Under the pieces are notes generated by a model. The model saw nothing but the letters and a program-made list of their open reading frames with translations. It did not search any database and was not told where the DNA came from. A stretch of 64,000 nt of DNA from Pseudomonas fluorescens (GTDB lineage: Bacteria > Pseudomonadota > Gammaproteobacteria > Pseudomonadales > Pseudomonadaceae): assembly GCF_902497745.1 (NCBI RefSeq), contig NZ_CABVHJ010000004.1, forward strand, positions 335,314 through 399,313. Direction: 5' to 3'. Shown in pieces: positions 55,875 through 64,000 of this stretch (within the stretch, counting starts at the first letter, position 1; each line of letters begins with the position of its first letter). The position numbers and the translations under genes were made by a program.

Positions 55875-56540
55875 TTAATTACCCGCCAGGCTCGGTGGCA
55901 TGCACACGCCGGTGCCGCCAATCCCGCAGTAACCTTCAGGATTCTTCGCCAGATACTGCTGGTGATACGTCTCGGCGAAGTACACGGTCGGCGCCTGTTC
56001 GATCTCGGTGCTGATTTCACCCAGACCCGCTTTCGACAGTTCAGCCTGGTAGGTCGCTTTGCTTTTCAGCGCCGCATCCAGATGCTCAGGCGAGGTCGCG
56101 TAGATCACCGAGCGGTACTGCGTGCCGATGTCGTTGCCCTGACGCATGCCCTGCGTCGGGTTGTGCAGCTCCCAGAACATCGCCAGCAGCTCTTCGTAGC
56201 TGACTTTGGCCTTGTCATACACCACCAGCACCACTTCCGCGTGGCCGGTCAGGCCCGAGCAGACTTCTTCGTAAGTCGGGTTCGGCGTGAAACCGCCGGC
56301 ATAACCGACGACCGTGCTGACCACGCCTTCGCGCTGCCAGAAGCGGCGCTCGGCGCCCCAGAAGCAACCCAGACCGAAGATCGCAAAATCGACGTCCTGG
56401 AAAAACGGGCCAAGCAGTGGGGTTTCTTCGAAAACGAAGTGCTTTTCAGGCAGGGTCATCGCGGTTTCGCGGCCGGGCAGAGCTTGTTCTTTGGTCGGGA
56501 GCACGTTTTTGTTCACCAGAATTTCCGAGCGCAGAACCAT
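55875..56540 (-). CDS. msrA: Peptide methionine sulfoxide reductase A
   Basis: This 221-residue enzyme reduces methionine-S-sulfoxide in proteins. The active-site motif [13 protein letters not shown] is at about residues 56-68, and the C-terminal resolving cysteines are in [11 protein letters not shown]. An N-terminal extension of about 45 residues compared with short MsrA forms is normal for the Pseudomonas type. Its neighbours rlmJ, dipA and aceF match the order in P. aeruginosa. Confidence 0.96.
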   Translation of the reverse strand: MVLRSEILVNKNVLPTKEQALPGRETAMTLPEKHFVFEETPLLGPFFQDVDFAIFGLGCFWGAERRFWQREGVVSTVVGYAGGFTPNPTYEEVCSGLTGHAEVVLVVYDKAKVSYEELLAMFWELHNPTQGMRQGNDIGTQYRSVIYATSPEHLDAALKSKATYQAELSKAGLGEISTEIEQAPTVYFAETYHQQYLAKNPEGYCGIGGTGVCMPPSLAGN

Positions 56541-56642
56541 GATCGTTCCTCTCAGGCAGGTTGGATGTAAAAAGTCAGACCGCCAGTGTGCCGAATGATG
56601 CCCGGTTAATCACTACCCAAAGTGTGCGGGTACTCGACTGCC

Positions 56643-56680
56643 TTTTGTAGGCCATCGCGAGCAGGCGAAGGCCTACAAGG
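56643..56680. repeat. Degenerate palindromic repeat
   Basis: The arms TTGTAGGCC and GGCCTACAA surround CATCGCGAGCAGGCGAA, a relic of a REP core. It lies 12 bases from the dipA stop and may form the 3' end of that transcript. Confidence 0.6.
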
Positions 56681-56692
56681 GATTTGCGGTGT

Positions 56693-59389
56693 TTACAGGC
56701 AGAGCGGGCCGCGCGGGTAGCGCTTCAGGGCCTGGATCAGTTCGCCACCGGGGATCGGCCGGTCGAACAGGTAGCCCTGGCCGACGTCGCAACGATGCCG
56801 ACGCAGGAACGCCAGTTGTTCGGCAGTCTCGATGCCTTCGGCCACGACCTTGAGTTTCAGGTTGTGCGCCATGGCGATCACCGCCGAGGTGATTTCCATG
56901 TCGTCCTGGTTGTCGGGGATTTCGTGGATGAAGCTGCGATCGATCTTGATGATGTCGATCGGGAATTTCTTCAGATAGCTCAGCGACGAGTAACCGGTGC
57001 CGAAGTCGTCCATGGCCAGCGTCAACCCGAGGCGCTTGAGCTGGTCGAGCTGCAAGTGCGTGTCTTCGGTGGCTTCCAGCAACAGGCCTTCAGTCAGCTC
57101 CAGTTCAAGCAGATTGGCCGGCAGCGCTTCTTCCTTGAGGATGTTGGCGATGGAGGCGACCAGATCCGGGTCGGAGAACTGTTTCGGCGACAAGTTGATC
57201 GCCACTTGCAAGTTGCCCATGCCAGCGGCGGTCAGGGCTTTGCTCATGCGGCAGGCCTGGCGCGCGATCCACTTGCCGATCGGAATGATCAGGCCGGTTT
57301 CTTCGGCGACGCTGATGAACTGGTCCGGGCGAATCATCCCGCGTTCCGGGTGGTTCCAGCGCAACAGCGCTTCCATGCCCAGCAGACGCCCGCTGCGCAG
57401 GCACAGCTTGGGCTGATAGAACACGTCCAGCTCGTTCTGCGTCAGAGCACGGCGCAGGTTGTTCTCAACGAACAGTTTGTAACTGGCCTCGGCATTCAGC
57501 GCTTCGGTGAAGACTTGTACCTGATGTTTGCCGTTGGCCTTGGCCTTGTGCAGCGCCAGGCCGGCGTTACGCATCAGGGTTTGCGGGTCGCGACCGTGCA
57601 GCGGTGCGCACGCCAGGCCGACCGAGCCGGTAACGCTGATCAACTGGTTGTCGACGAACATCGGTTTATCCAGCGTCGCCAACAATTGGTTGGCGATCTG
57701 CTGGCCGGTCGCTAGATCGGTATCGTCGAGCAGCACCGCAAACTCGTTACTGGCGAAGCGCGCGAGGCTGCCGCTCGGGCTCAGACTATTGCGCAGACGC
57801 CGGGCCAGACTGATCAGCAGCTTGTCGCCGGTCTGGTGACCGAGGCTGTCGTTGATCCGTTTGAAGTTGTCGATGTCCACCAGCAACAGGCTGATCGGGG
57901 TATCGCTATCGCGGGCGAAGCGTTCGTCGAGATTGCGGATAAACGCCGGTCGGTTGCCGAGATTGGTCAGGTTGTCGGTGTACGCCAGGCGCTCGATGCG
58001 CTGCTGCGCCAGTTTGGTCTGGGTGATGTCTTCGTAGATGCCGATGTAGTGCGTCAGCTCACGGTTGTCGCCGTAAACCTTGGAGATCGATAGCTGTCCC
58101 CAGTAGGGTTCGAGGTTCTTGCGGCGGCTCTTGAATTCGCCCTGCCAGCTGTTGCTCTTGGCCAGCGCCGAGGGCGCGTCGAACAACAGTTCACTGAGGT
58201 TTTCCAGCGCCGGCAGCTCGGACAAGCGCTGACCGTGGACTTCCTCGGTGGTGTACTGGGTGATGGCGGTAAAACTCGGATTGACGTACTCGACCACGCC
58301 GTCGCAATTGACCAGCAAAAACGCGTTGGCGCTTTGCTCGACCGCACGCTGGAACAGGTGCAGGGCGCTGGTGGCGGTGCGGCGGTTGTGGTTGTTGATA
58401 ACTTGCGCGAACTGGTCGGCCAGTTCCCCGGCAAAGGCGATTTCGTCGGACTGCCAGGCGCGGGTGACGCCGGTTTGCTCCAGGCACAGCACGCCGACGA
58501 CCTGGCCGTCGACGCGGATGCTGGCATCGAGCATCGCGTTGACGTCGCGCGGGCGCAAGGCTTCGGCCATCTCACGGGTGCGCGGGTCGCGCATCGCGTT
58601 GTGCGCATCGATGGCGCGGCTGCCGTGCAGGGCGTCCATGTAGTCGGGAAAGCCGCTGATGTCGATCACGTCCGGGAGAATGTACTCCTGGGTCGCGCGG
58701 TGATACGCGGAGATCGGCACCAGATGCTGGCCTTCGAGGTTCCACAGGCTGGCGCAGTCGATTTCATAGATATCGCAGGCACAGCGGGTGATCAGTTCGG
58801 CGGCTTCCTGCAGCGAGTTGTGCGTGCTGTAGCGCTGGCGCGCGAGCAGCAGAATCAGGTCCTGCTGGGCGCGTACGCGCTCCAGGTGCTGCAGTTGTTC
58901 CTGCTGGGCGCGCTGGTTGAGTTCCAGGGCGATCTGCAGGCGGGAGTTCTGGGTTTCGAGGTCAACGGAGGGTAGTGGCGGCGCTTCGTCGAAGACGTGA
59001 TCGACCGCCAGCAGATAGCCGCGCAGCAGATGACGGTTGTGTTGTTTGTAGGCTTCGCCCAGTTCCAGAATGCTCAGCGCACCGGCTGCAGTGTGCAGGG
59101 TGTAACGCACCAGATAATGCGGGCTGGCGGTCAGCTGTTGCTGGATCGCGTCATGCAGTTGATAACGCGCTTCGGGTTCCATCAGGCTGGCGTAGGGGGA
59201 GCCGACCAGCGCGCAAAGCTCGACAGCCGGCTGACCGAACTGGCGTTCACAGTTGGGATCGAGAAACAGCATGGCCCAACTGGCTTCATTCAAGCGCTCG
59301 AAACGCAGCATGCCGAGCCGCGAGGGCACAGGCAACTGCGTCACTACCTCGGCCGCCATACGGCTGGCGGCATCGGGTTGGCTCTTCAT
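56693..59389 (-). CDS. dipA: Cyclic-di-GMP phosphodiesterase DipA (GAF-PAS-GGDEF-EAL)
   Basis: This 898-residue protein breaks down cyclic-di-GMP and matches P. aeruginosa DipA (PA5017), needed for biofilm dispersion, in length, domain order and neighbours. An N-terminal PAS-like region and a coiled linker lead to a GAF domain (about 165-335), a PAS domain (about 345-460), a GGDEF domain and an EAL domain. The GGDEF site reads ASNEF (residues 546-550), so it should not make cyclic-di-GMP but may bind GTP as a regulator. The EAL site is intact: E673 in GMEALLRW, ELTEG, DDFGTGYSS and KIDRSF. I chose the ATG at 59389 because it gives the known length; the ribosome site is weak. Confidence 0.93.
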   Translation of the reverse strand: MKSQPDAASRMAAEVVTQLPVPSRLGMLRFERLNEASWAMLFLDPNCERQFGQPAVELCALVGSPYASLMEPEARYQLHDAIQQQLTASPHYLVRYTLHTAAGALSILELGEAYKQHNRHLLRGYLLAVDHVFDEAPPLPSVDLETQNSRLQIALELNQRAQQEQLQHLERVRAQQDLILLLARQRYSTHNSLQEAAELITRCACDIYEIDCASLWNLEGQHLVPISAYHRATQEYILPDVIDISGFPDYMDALHGSRAIDAHNAMRDPRTREMAEALRPRDVNAMLDASIRVDGQVVGVLCLEQTGVTRAWQSDEIAFAGELADQFAQVINNHNRRTATSALHLFQRAVEQSANAFLLVNCDGVVEYVNPSFTAITQYTTEEVHGQRLSELPALENLSELLFDAPSALAKSNSWQGEFKSRRKNLEPYWGQLSISKVYGDNRELTHYIGIYEDITQTKLAQQRIERLAYTDNLTNLGNRPAFIRNLDERFARDSDTPISLLLVDIDNFKRINDSLGHQTGDKLLISLARRLRNSLSPSGSLARFASNEFAVLLDDTDLATGQQIANQLLATLDKPMFVDNQLISVTGSVGLACAPLHGRDPQTLMRNAGLALHKAKANGKHQVQVFTEALNAEASYKLFVENNLRRALTQNELDVFYQPKLCLRSGRLLGMEALLRWNHPERGMIRPDQFISVAEETGLIIPIGKWIARQACRMSKALTAAGMGNLQVAINLSPKQFSDPDLVASIANILKEEALPANLLELELTEGLLLEATEDTHLQLDQLKRLGLTLAMDDFGTGYSSLSYLKKFPIDIIKIDRSFIHEIPDNQDDMEITSAVIAMAHNLKLKVVAEGIETAEQLAFLRRHRCDVGQGYLFDRPIPGGELIQALKRYPRGPLCL

Positions 59390-59631
59390 GAAGGGAACTC
59401 GCTTGGAAATATGCTGAACGCGCCGGGCTCTCGCCCTCTTTACTGTTGCCTGCGGCAAGGTTGCATCATTGCGGCACCGACTGACAAGAGACATGAAGGC
59501 CAAGTGCTATAAGAATATGTCGGCTGCACTGAACATTTCTCCAGCGTGCGCTGAAAAGTAATCCTGTTGAATTGAAAGAATGCCGTTCCAGAGCGGTTCG
59601 TGCCCCGCAACGGCGTCCTTTGCCTGGAAAC

Positions 59632-61029
59632 TCAACGCAGAGGAATGCTGATCGATTGCATGCGTTTGCCATCGCGGTCGTGGTAATTGACCAGAATCTG
59701 CCCGACCTCGACCACCATGTGGGCGAAATTGTCTTCACTGACCACCGTGCTGGTCAGCTCATGCCGGTAATCGCCCGCCGCTGTGCGCACCAGCGGCTGA
59801 TTCAGAATGAACGTGGACGCCTTGGCGTAAGGCAGCAGTTTGCTGTTGCACAACGGCGAGGACACCACGGTGTGGACTTCGAAGTCCGGGTCTTCGCTGT
59901 GACTCAGGCGTGCGGTCAGTGAGCCATGCACGTCCCCGGAGATGAACACGACATTCTTGATCCGCCGGGTGCGGATAGTTTCCAGCAGGCGCAGGCGCTG
60001 TTCCGGGAAGGCTTTCCAGGCATCGTCACCGTGGAGTTTGCGATCCGGATAGAACATCACGCTGGTGACCACGAACCTGACCCGCGCAGTGCTGTTGATC
60101 AGCCATTTGAGCAGAGCCTGTTCCTGTGCCTCGTCGAGTATTCGTCTATCGTCGGCTGACAAGTTGCGGCGGGTCCGACTGTCAGTCACAAACCATTCGA
60201 TATCGCCGTCGCTGAATTGATACCAGTAATGCTCAAGTGTCGAGTGATCTACTTCACCGTTAGTTGTCAGCGGATGTGCCGGACTATGACTGGCCTGATA
60301 CAGCTCATAAGCAGCCATGGCGTTACGGTATAAGTCTTCGTCGGATTTGCTGGCATTGGCGGGCCAGTTATCTTCGATTTCGTGATCGTCGAGAATCATG
60401 TAAGTCGAAGTGCCCGACATCAAGCGTTGAATGTTCGGTTGGGAAAACGCGGTGCGGTACTTGCTGAGGATATCTTTGTATTCACGATCCGGTGCGATCA
60501 GATTCAAGTCGTCCACATAAATCTGGTCGCCGGTCATCATTACCGCGCTGATCGGCGGTTGTATGCCTTCGATCATCTGGTTGATGGACGCAAAGATCCG
60601 GTCGCCCAGTTGTGGCAGGGAAGCGATGCCTGCGGTCGTGCGCAGATAGCGACAGGAGCCGACGATATAGGCTCTGGGCTGGCGGACTTTGCTGGAACGA
60701 GTGCGCAGGCGATAAATCTCGCGGGGCCATTGCAGCGGTAGTTCGGCGACGCTGTCCGGGGTATGTACGGGACTCATCGGACTGAACCAGCCGGCCTGAT
60801 ATTCATACTCGGTGTCGCTACTCAAGTTGTTGATTGCGAACACATGCGACATATCACGCAACTCACTCAGGCGTGCAAAGTTACCTTTTGACCACTGTTG
60901 TGCACCGGCGGCGCGATAACGTACCCCAGCAAATACCAATGCATTGTTCTGTCGGTCGCCCCGCATGAATAGACGTACGTGATTAGTTGTAGTGTGGCCG
61001 ATAATCGGGCCAATAGTTGGTTTTAACAT
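59632..61029 (-). CDS. PhoD-like metallophosphatase, no export signal
   Basis: This 465-residue protein has an N-terminal Fn3-like beta domain (about 1-120) and a PhoD-type calcium/iron phosphatase domain. Metal-binding blocks are GSCRYLR, MMTGDQIYVDDL, ILDDHEIEDNW and ISGDVHGSLTARL. Classical PhoD enzymes are exported by the Tat route with a twin-arginine signal; none is present here, nor upstream in frame, so this one is probably cytosolic. The start MLKPTIG fits homologues with the N-terminal domain. It stands between dipA and aceF, which are adjacent in P. aeruginosa, so it looks inserted. The substrate is unknown. Confidence 0.87.
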   Translation of the reverse strand: MLKPTIGPIIGHTTTNHVRLFMRGDRQNNALVFAGVRYRAAGAQQWSKGNFARLSELRDMSHVFAINNLSSDTEYEYQAGWFSPMSPVHTPDSVAELPLQWPREIYRLRTRSSKVRQPRAYIVGSCRYLRTTAGIASLPQLGDRIFASINQMIEGIQPPISAVMMTGDQIYVDDLNLIAPDREYKDILSKYRTAFSQPNIQRLMSGTSTYMILDDHEIEDNWPANASKSDEDLYRNAMAAYELYQASHSPAHPLTTNGEVDHSTLEHYWYQFSDGDIEWFVTDSRTRRNLSADDRRILDEAQEQALLKWLINSTARVRFVVTSVMFYPDRKLHGDDAWKAFPEQRLRLLETIRTRRIKNVVFISGDVHGSLTARLSHSEDPDFEVHTVVSSPLCNSKLLPYAKASTFILNQPLVRTAAGDYRHELTSTVVSEDNFAHMVVEVGQILVNYHDRDGKRMQSISIPLR

Positions 61030-61208
61030 GTCGAATCCATTCGAATGAATTTGAATAAATATGTAAGTTTTCAAGTGTTGCTTAGTTAAATTTGTTGCGC
61101 CTAGGTTAGTTGCGTATTGAATAAAAAAGATCGGGGCCAAGTCGACCAGGGCTGTGGCCGAAATCAGCGCAGCTTGTGGGAAAAAGACGAGAAAGGATTT
61201 TCTTCAGG

Positions 61209-61240
61209 CAAAAAAAAGCCCCGCCAAACTGACGGGGTTG
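61209..61240 (-). terminator. Rho-independent terminator of aceEF
   Basis: Read on the minus strand, the stem CCCCGTC / GGCGGGG with a short loop is followed by CTTTTTTTT, about 70 bases after the aceF stop. The match is good enough for an intrinsic terminator. Confidence 0.88.
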
Positions 61241-61275
61241 AGGTACGAGCGTGTGGCGCTCGAAAGGGTGCAGCA

Positions 61276-61303
61276 ATCGGCCCTCCGTCGCCGGAGGGCC
61301 GAT
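61276..61303. other. Perfect GC-rich hairpin directly after aceF
   Basis: The 12-base arm ATCGGCCCTCCG and its inverse, around a 4-base loop, lie 4 bases after the aceF stop codon. No T-tract follows on the minus strand, and the real terminator is 35 bases further on. It may protect the messenger from 3' decay. Confidence 0.6.
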
Positions 61304-61307
61304 CGAG

Positions 61308-62936
61308 TTACAGCAGGATAGTGCGAATGTCCGCCAGCAGGCTGCCCAGACGCTGGGTGAAGCGTGCGGCAGCGGCGCCGTTGATCACACGGTGATCGTA
61401 GGACAGCGACAGCGGCAGCATCAGTTTCGGCTGGAAGGCTTTGCCGTCCCAGACTGGCTGGATGGTTGCCTTGGAAACACCGAGGATCGCCACTTCCGGC
61501 GCGTTGACGATCGGCGTGAAGCCGGTGCCGCCAATGTGGCCGAGGCTGGAAATGGTGAAGCAGGCGCCTTGCATGTCGTCAGCGGTGAGCTTCTTGTCGC
61601 GGGCTTTGGCGGCCAGCGCAGCGGCTTCGGCTGCCAGTTGCAACAGGCTCTTCTGGTCGACGTTCTTGATGACCGGTACCAGCAGGCCATCCGGGGTGTC
61701 GACGGCGAAGCCGATGTTCACGTATTTCTTGCGGATGATCGCTTTGCCGCTTGGCGCCAGCGAACTGTTGAAGTCCGGCAGCTCCTTGAGCATGTGCGCG
61801 CACGACTTGAGCAGCAGCGGCAGAATGGTCAGCTTGACGCCAGCCTTCTCTGCAACGGCTTTCTGCGCTACGCGGAACGCTTCCAGCTCGGTGATATCAG
61901 CCGAATCGAACTGAGTCACGTGCGGGATGTTCAGCCAGCTGCGGTGCAGGCTCGACGCACCGATTTGCATCAGGCGAGTCATCGGCACTTCTTCGATTTC
62001 GCCGAAACGGCTGAAGTCGACGACCGGAATCGGCGGGATGCCCGCGCCACCGGTTGCGCCAGCAGCAGCGGCCGGTGCTTCCTTGGCCTTCTGCATCATC
62101 GCTTTGACGTAAACCTGCACGTCTTCTTTCAAGATACGACCGTGCGGGCCGCTGGCGCCGACGGCGTTCAGCTCGACGCCGAACTCACGGGCCAGTTGAC
62201 GCACAGCTGGGCCGGCGTGAACTTTCGCGCCGGGCTTGGCCGGTGCGGCGGCTGGAGCGGCAGCAGGTGCAGCGGCAGCCGGAGCAGCAGCGGCAGGTGC
62301 CGGAGCGCTCGGAGCAGCAGCGGCGGCAGCTGGAGCCGGGGCAGCAGCAGGCGCAGCGCCTTTGACTTTCAGCTTCAGAATCAGGTCGCCGGTACCGACT
62401 TCGTCATCCAGCTTGATGGAAACGCTTTCCACCACGCCAGCGGCAGGCGATGGAATTTCCATGCTCGCCTTGTCGGATTCCAGAGTGATCAGCGATTGAT
62501 CAGCTTCGACGGTATCGCCGACCTTGACCTGAATCTCGATGATCTGCGCCTTGCCCGCCGAACCGATGTCCGGCACGTGTACTTGCTGAACCGAAGCGGC
62601 AGCAGGGGCAGCGGCAGGCGCGGCAGCAGCCGGAGCGGCAGCCGGTTTTTCTTCAGCCTTTTTAGCCGGTGCAGCAGCCGGAGCAGGGGCCGCTTCAGCG
62701 GCGCCCTCGACTTCCAGCTCAAGCAGTTCGTCGCCTTCTTTCAGACGGTCGCCCAGCTTCACTTTCAGGCTCTTGATGACGCCGGCTTTCGGGGCCGGCA
62801 CTTCCATGCTGGCCTTGTCCGATTCCAGGGTCAGGATGCTCTGGTCGGCTTCGATACGGTCGCCGACCTTCACAAACAGTTCAATTACTTCACCTTCACC
62901 GCTGCCGATGTCAGGTACGCGAATGAGTTCGCTCAC
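61308..62936 (-). CDS. aceF: Pyruvate dehydrogenase E2, dihydrolipoyl acetyltransferase
   Basis: This 542-residue core enzyme of the pyruvate dehydrogenase complex passes acetyl groups from E1 to coenzyme A. It has two lipoyl domains with lipoylated lysines K41 and K156 (both in ESDKASME), joined by long Ala-Pro linkers. A peripheral-subunit-binding domain follows (AGPAVRQLAREFGVELNAVG), then the catalytic domain with the LSYDHRVINGA histidine motif near the C-terminus. Two lipoyl domains, rather than the three of E. coli, is the Pseudomonas form. It begins 11 bases after aceE. Confidence 0.97.
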   Translation of the reverse strand: MSELIRVPDIGSGEGEVIELFVKVGDRIEADQSILTLESDKASMEVPAPKAGVIKSLKVKLGDRLKEGDELLELEVEGAAEAAPAPAAAPAKKAEEKPAAAPAAAAPAAAPAAASVQQVHVPDIGSAGKAQIIEIQVKVGDTVEADQSLITLESDKASMEIPSPAAGVVESVSIKLDDEVGTGDLILKLKVKGAAPAAAPAPAAAAAAPSAPAPAAAAPAAAAPAAAPAAAPAKPGAKVHAGPAVRQLAREFGVELNAVGASGPHGRILKEDVQVYVKAMMQKAKEAPAAAAGATGGAGIPPIPVVDFSRFGEIEEVPMTRLMQIGASSLHRSWLNIPHVTQFDSADITELEAFRVAQKAVAEKAGVKLTILPLLLKSCAHMLKELPDFNSSLAPSGKAIIRKKYVNIGFAVDTPDGLLVPVIKNVDQKSLLQLAAEAAALAAKARDKKLTADDMQGACFTISSLGHIGGTGFTPIVNAPEVAILGVSKATIQPVWDGKAFQPKLMLPLSLSYDHRVINGAAAARFTQRLGSLLADIRTILL

Positions 62937-62947
62937 AAAATGTCTCC

Positions 62948-64000
62948 TCAGCAGTCCAGTGGGTTGCGTTTTTCCGGGTCGATGCCGAACTTGACGATGG
63001 CCTCAGCCACCACCTTAGGTTCGATATCACCACGGTCAGCCAGTGCTTCCAGGGCTGCCAACACCACGAAATGACGGTCAACTTCGAAGAAATGACGCAG
63101 TTTCTTGCGGCTGTCGCTGCGGCCGAAACCGTCGGTGCCGAGGACTTTGAACTCCTTGGACGGTACCCACTGACGGATCTGCTCGGCGAACAGTTTCATG
63201 TAGTCGGTAGAGGCGATGACCGGACCTTTACGGCCGTTCAGGCACTCTTCGACGTAGCTCAGCTTAGGCTTCTGGCCCGGCTTCAGACGGTTGCTGCGCT
63301 CTACAGCGAGGCCGTCGCGACGCAGTTCGTTGAAGCTGGTAACGCTCCACACGTCAGCGCCAACGTTGAACTCTTCACGCAGGATCTTCGCCGCTTCACG
63401 GACTTCACGCAGGATGGTGCCGGAGCCCATCAGCTGTACGTGGTGCGCCGCATCGCGGGTGTCTTCTTCGAGCAGGTACATGCCTTTCTTGATGCCTTCT
63501 TCGGCACCGGCCGGCATGGCTGGCTGCTGGTACGACTCGTTCATCACGGTGATGTAGTAGAAGATGTCCTGTTGCTCTTCGGTCATCTTCTTCATGCCGT
63601 CCTGAATGATCACCGCCAGCTCGTAGCCGTAGGTCGGATCGTAGGTGCGGCAGTTCGGGATGGTCGCGGCCAGCAGGTGGCTGTGACCGTCTTCGTGTTG
63701 CAGACCTTCACCGTTCAGGGTGGTACGGCCGGCGGTGCCGCCGATCAGGAAGCCACGGGTACGGCTGTCGCCAGCGGCCCAGGCCAGGTCGCCAATACGC
63801 TGGAAGCCGAACATCGAGTAGAAGATGTAGAACGGCAGCATCGGCCGGTTGTGGCTGGAGTACGAAGTACCGGCAGCGATGAACGAGCTCATGGCGCCTG
63901 CTTCGTTGATGCCTTCTTCAAGGATCTGACCTTTCTGGTCTTCCTTGTAGAACATCACCTGGTCTTTATCGACCGGCTCGTAGAGCTGGCCGACGGACGA
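62948..64000 (-). CDS. aceE: Pyruvate dehydrogenase E1 component, 5'-truncated by window edge
   Basis: The last 350 residues of the homodimeric thiamine-diphosphate pyruvate dehydrogenase E1 are present. The frame stays open to the window end, so about 530 N-terminal residues lie outside. Recognisable segments are KGQILEEGINEAGAMSSFIAAG, PFYIFYSMFGFQRIGDLAWAAGD and GGTAGRTTLNGEGLQHEDGHS. The C-terminal DGFGRSDSRKKLRHFFEVD is also typical. It is the first gene of the aceEF operon. Confidence 0.97.
   Translation of the reverse strand, partial: SSVGQLYEPVDKDQVMFYKEDQKGQILEEGINEAGAMSSFIAAGTSYSSHNRPMLPFYIFYSMFGFQRIGDLAWAAGDSRTRGFLIGGTAGRTTLNGEGLQHEDGHSHLLAATIPNCRTYDPTYGYELAVIIQDGMKKMTEEQQDIFYYITVMNESYQQPAMPAGAEEGIKKGMYLLEEDTRDAAHHVQLMGSGTILREVREAAKILREEFNVGADVWSVTSFNELRRDGLAVERSNRLKPGQKPKLSYVEECLNGRKGPVIASTDYMKLFAEQIRQWVPSKEFKVLGTDGFGRSDSRKKLRHFFEVDRHFVVLAALEALADRGDIEPKVVAEAIVKFGIDPEKRNPLDC

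Overview
The window looks like core chromosome of a Pseudomonas of the P. fluorescens group. It is GC-rich, it keeps the Pseudomonas gene neighbourhood gltBD-hemE and aceEF-dipA-msrA-rlmJ, and it is sprinkled with the short palindromic REP pairs (core GGGAGCGAGCCTGCTCGCGA) typical of that group. No rRNA, tRNA, CRISPR array, integrase or insertion-sequence transposase was seen.

Layout. 1-6.1 kb: the 3' part of gltB, gltD and hemE. 6.1-8.5 kb: an MFS exporter divergent from a LysR regulator. 8.5-10.4 kb: two related secreted or lipoprotein genes flanking a broken antidote gene. 10.4-28.6 kb: a minus-strand operon of 20 tightly overlapping genes for an aryl-polyene-type (APE) pigment lipid. It has ketosynthases, a chain-length factor, ketoreductase, dehydratases, two acyl carrier proteins, an adenylation enzyme, an aromatic ammonia-lyase, acyltransferases, a glycosyltransferase, a methyltransferase, a halogenase-like flavoenzyme, and export proteins (MMPL, LolA-like, lipoproteins). 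The 267-residue lipoprotein gene at 9.6-10.4 kb follows 25 bases later and is probably its last cistron. 29-37 kb: an orphan ParA, thioredoxin 2, SelO, an MscK-type channel and a K+/H+ antiporter. 37-44.6 kb: two chemoreceptors around a ZapA pair and an unknown small gene, then a large acyl-CoA dehydrogenase. 44.9-50.8 kb: divergent putA and putP around an operator region with six GTTGCA boxes. 51-54.5 kb: a type VI secretion island with vgrG, a DUF4123 adaptor and a Tai4-like immunity gene, but no recognisable effector. 54.9-64 kb: rlmJ, msrA, dipA, a PhoD-like phosphatase, aceF and the 3' part of aceE.

How the genes work together. The APE operon should make an aromatic starter acid (ammonia-lyase), activate it (adenylation domain), extend it by ketosynthase, ketoreductase and dehydratase cycles on carrier proteins, decorate it (methyltransferase, flavoenzyme), join it to a lipid or sugar (acyltransferases, glycosyltransferase) and send it to the outer membrane (MMPL, LolA-like, lipoproteins). 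PutA and PutP form a self-regulated proline uptake and oxidation unit. Three copies of a larger mosaic intergenic repeat (near 37.2, 42.7 and 54.7 kb) lie at the edges of the accessory segments, and one of them is tandemly amplified.

Limits: all calls come from reading translated sequence and remembered family motifs; no database search was run.
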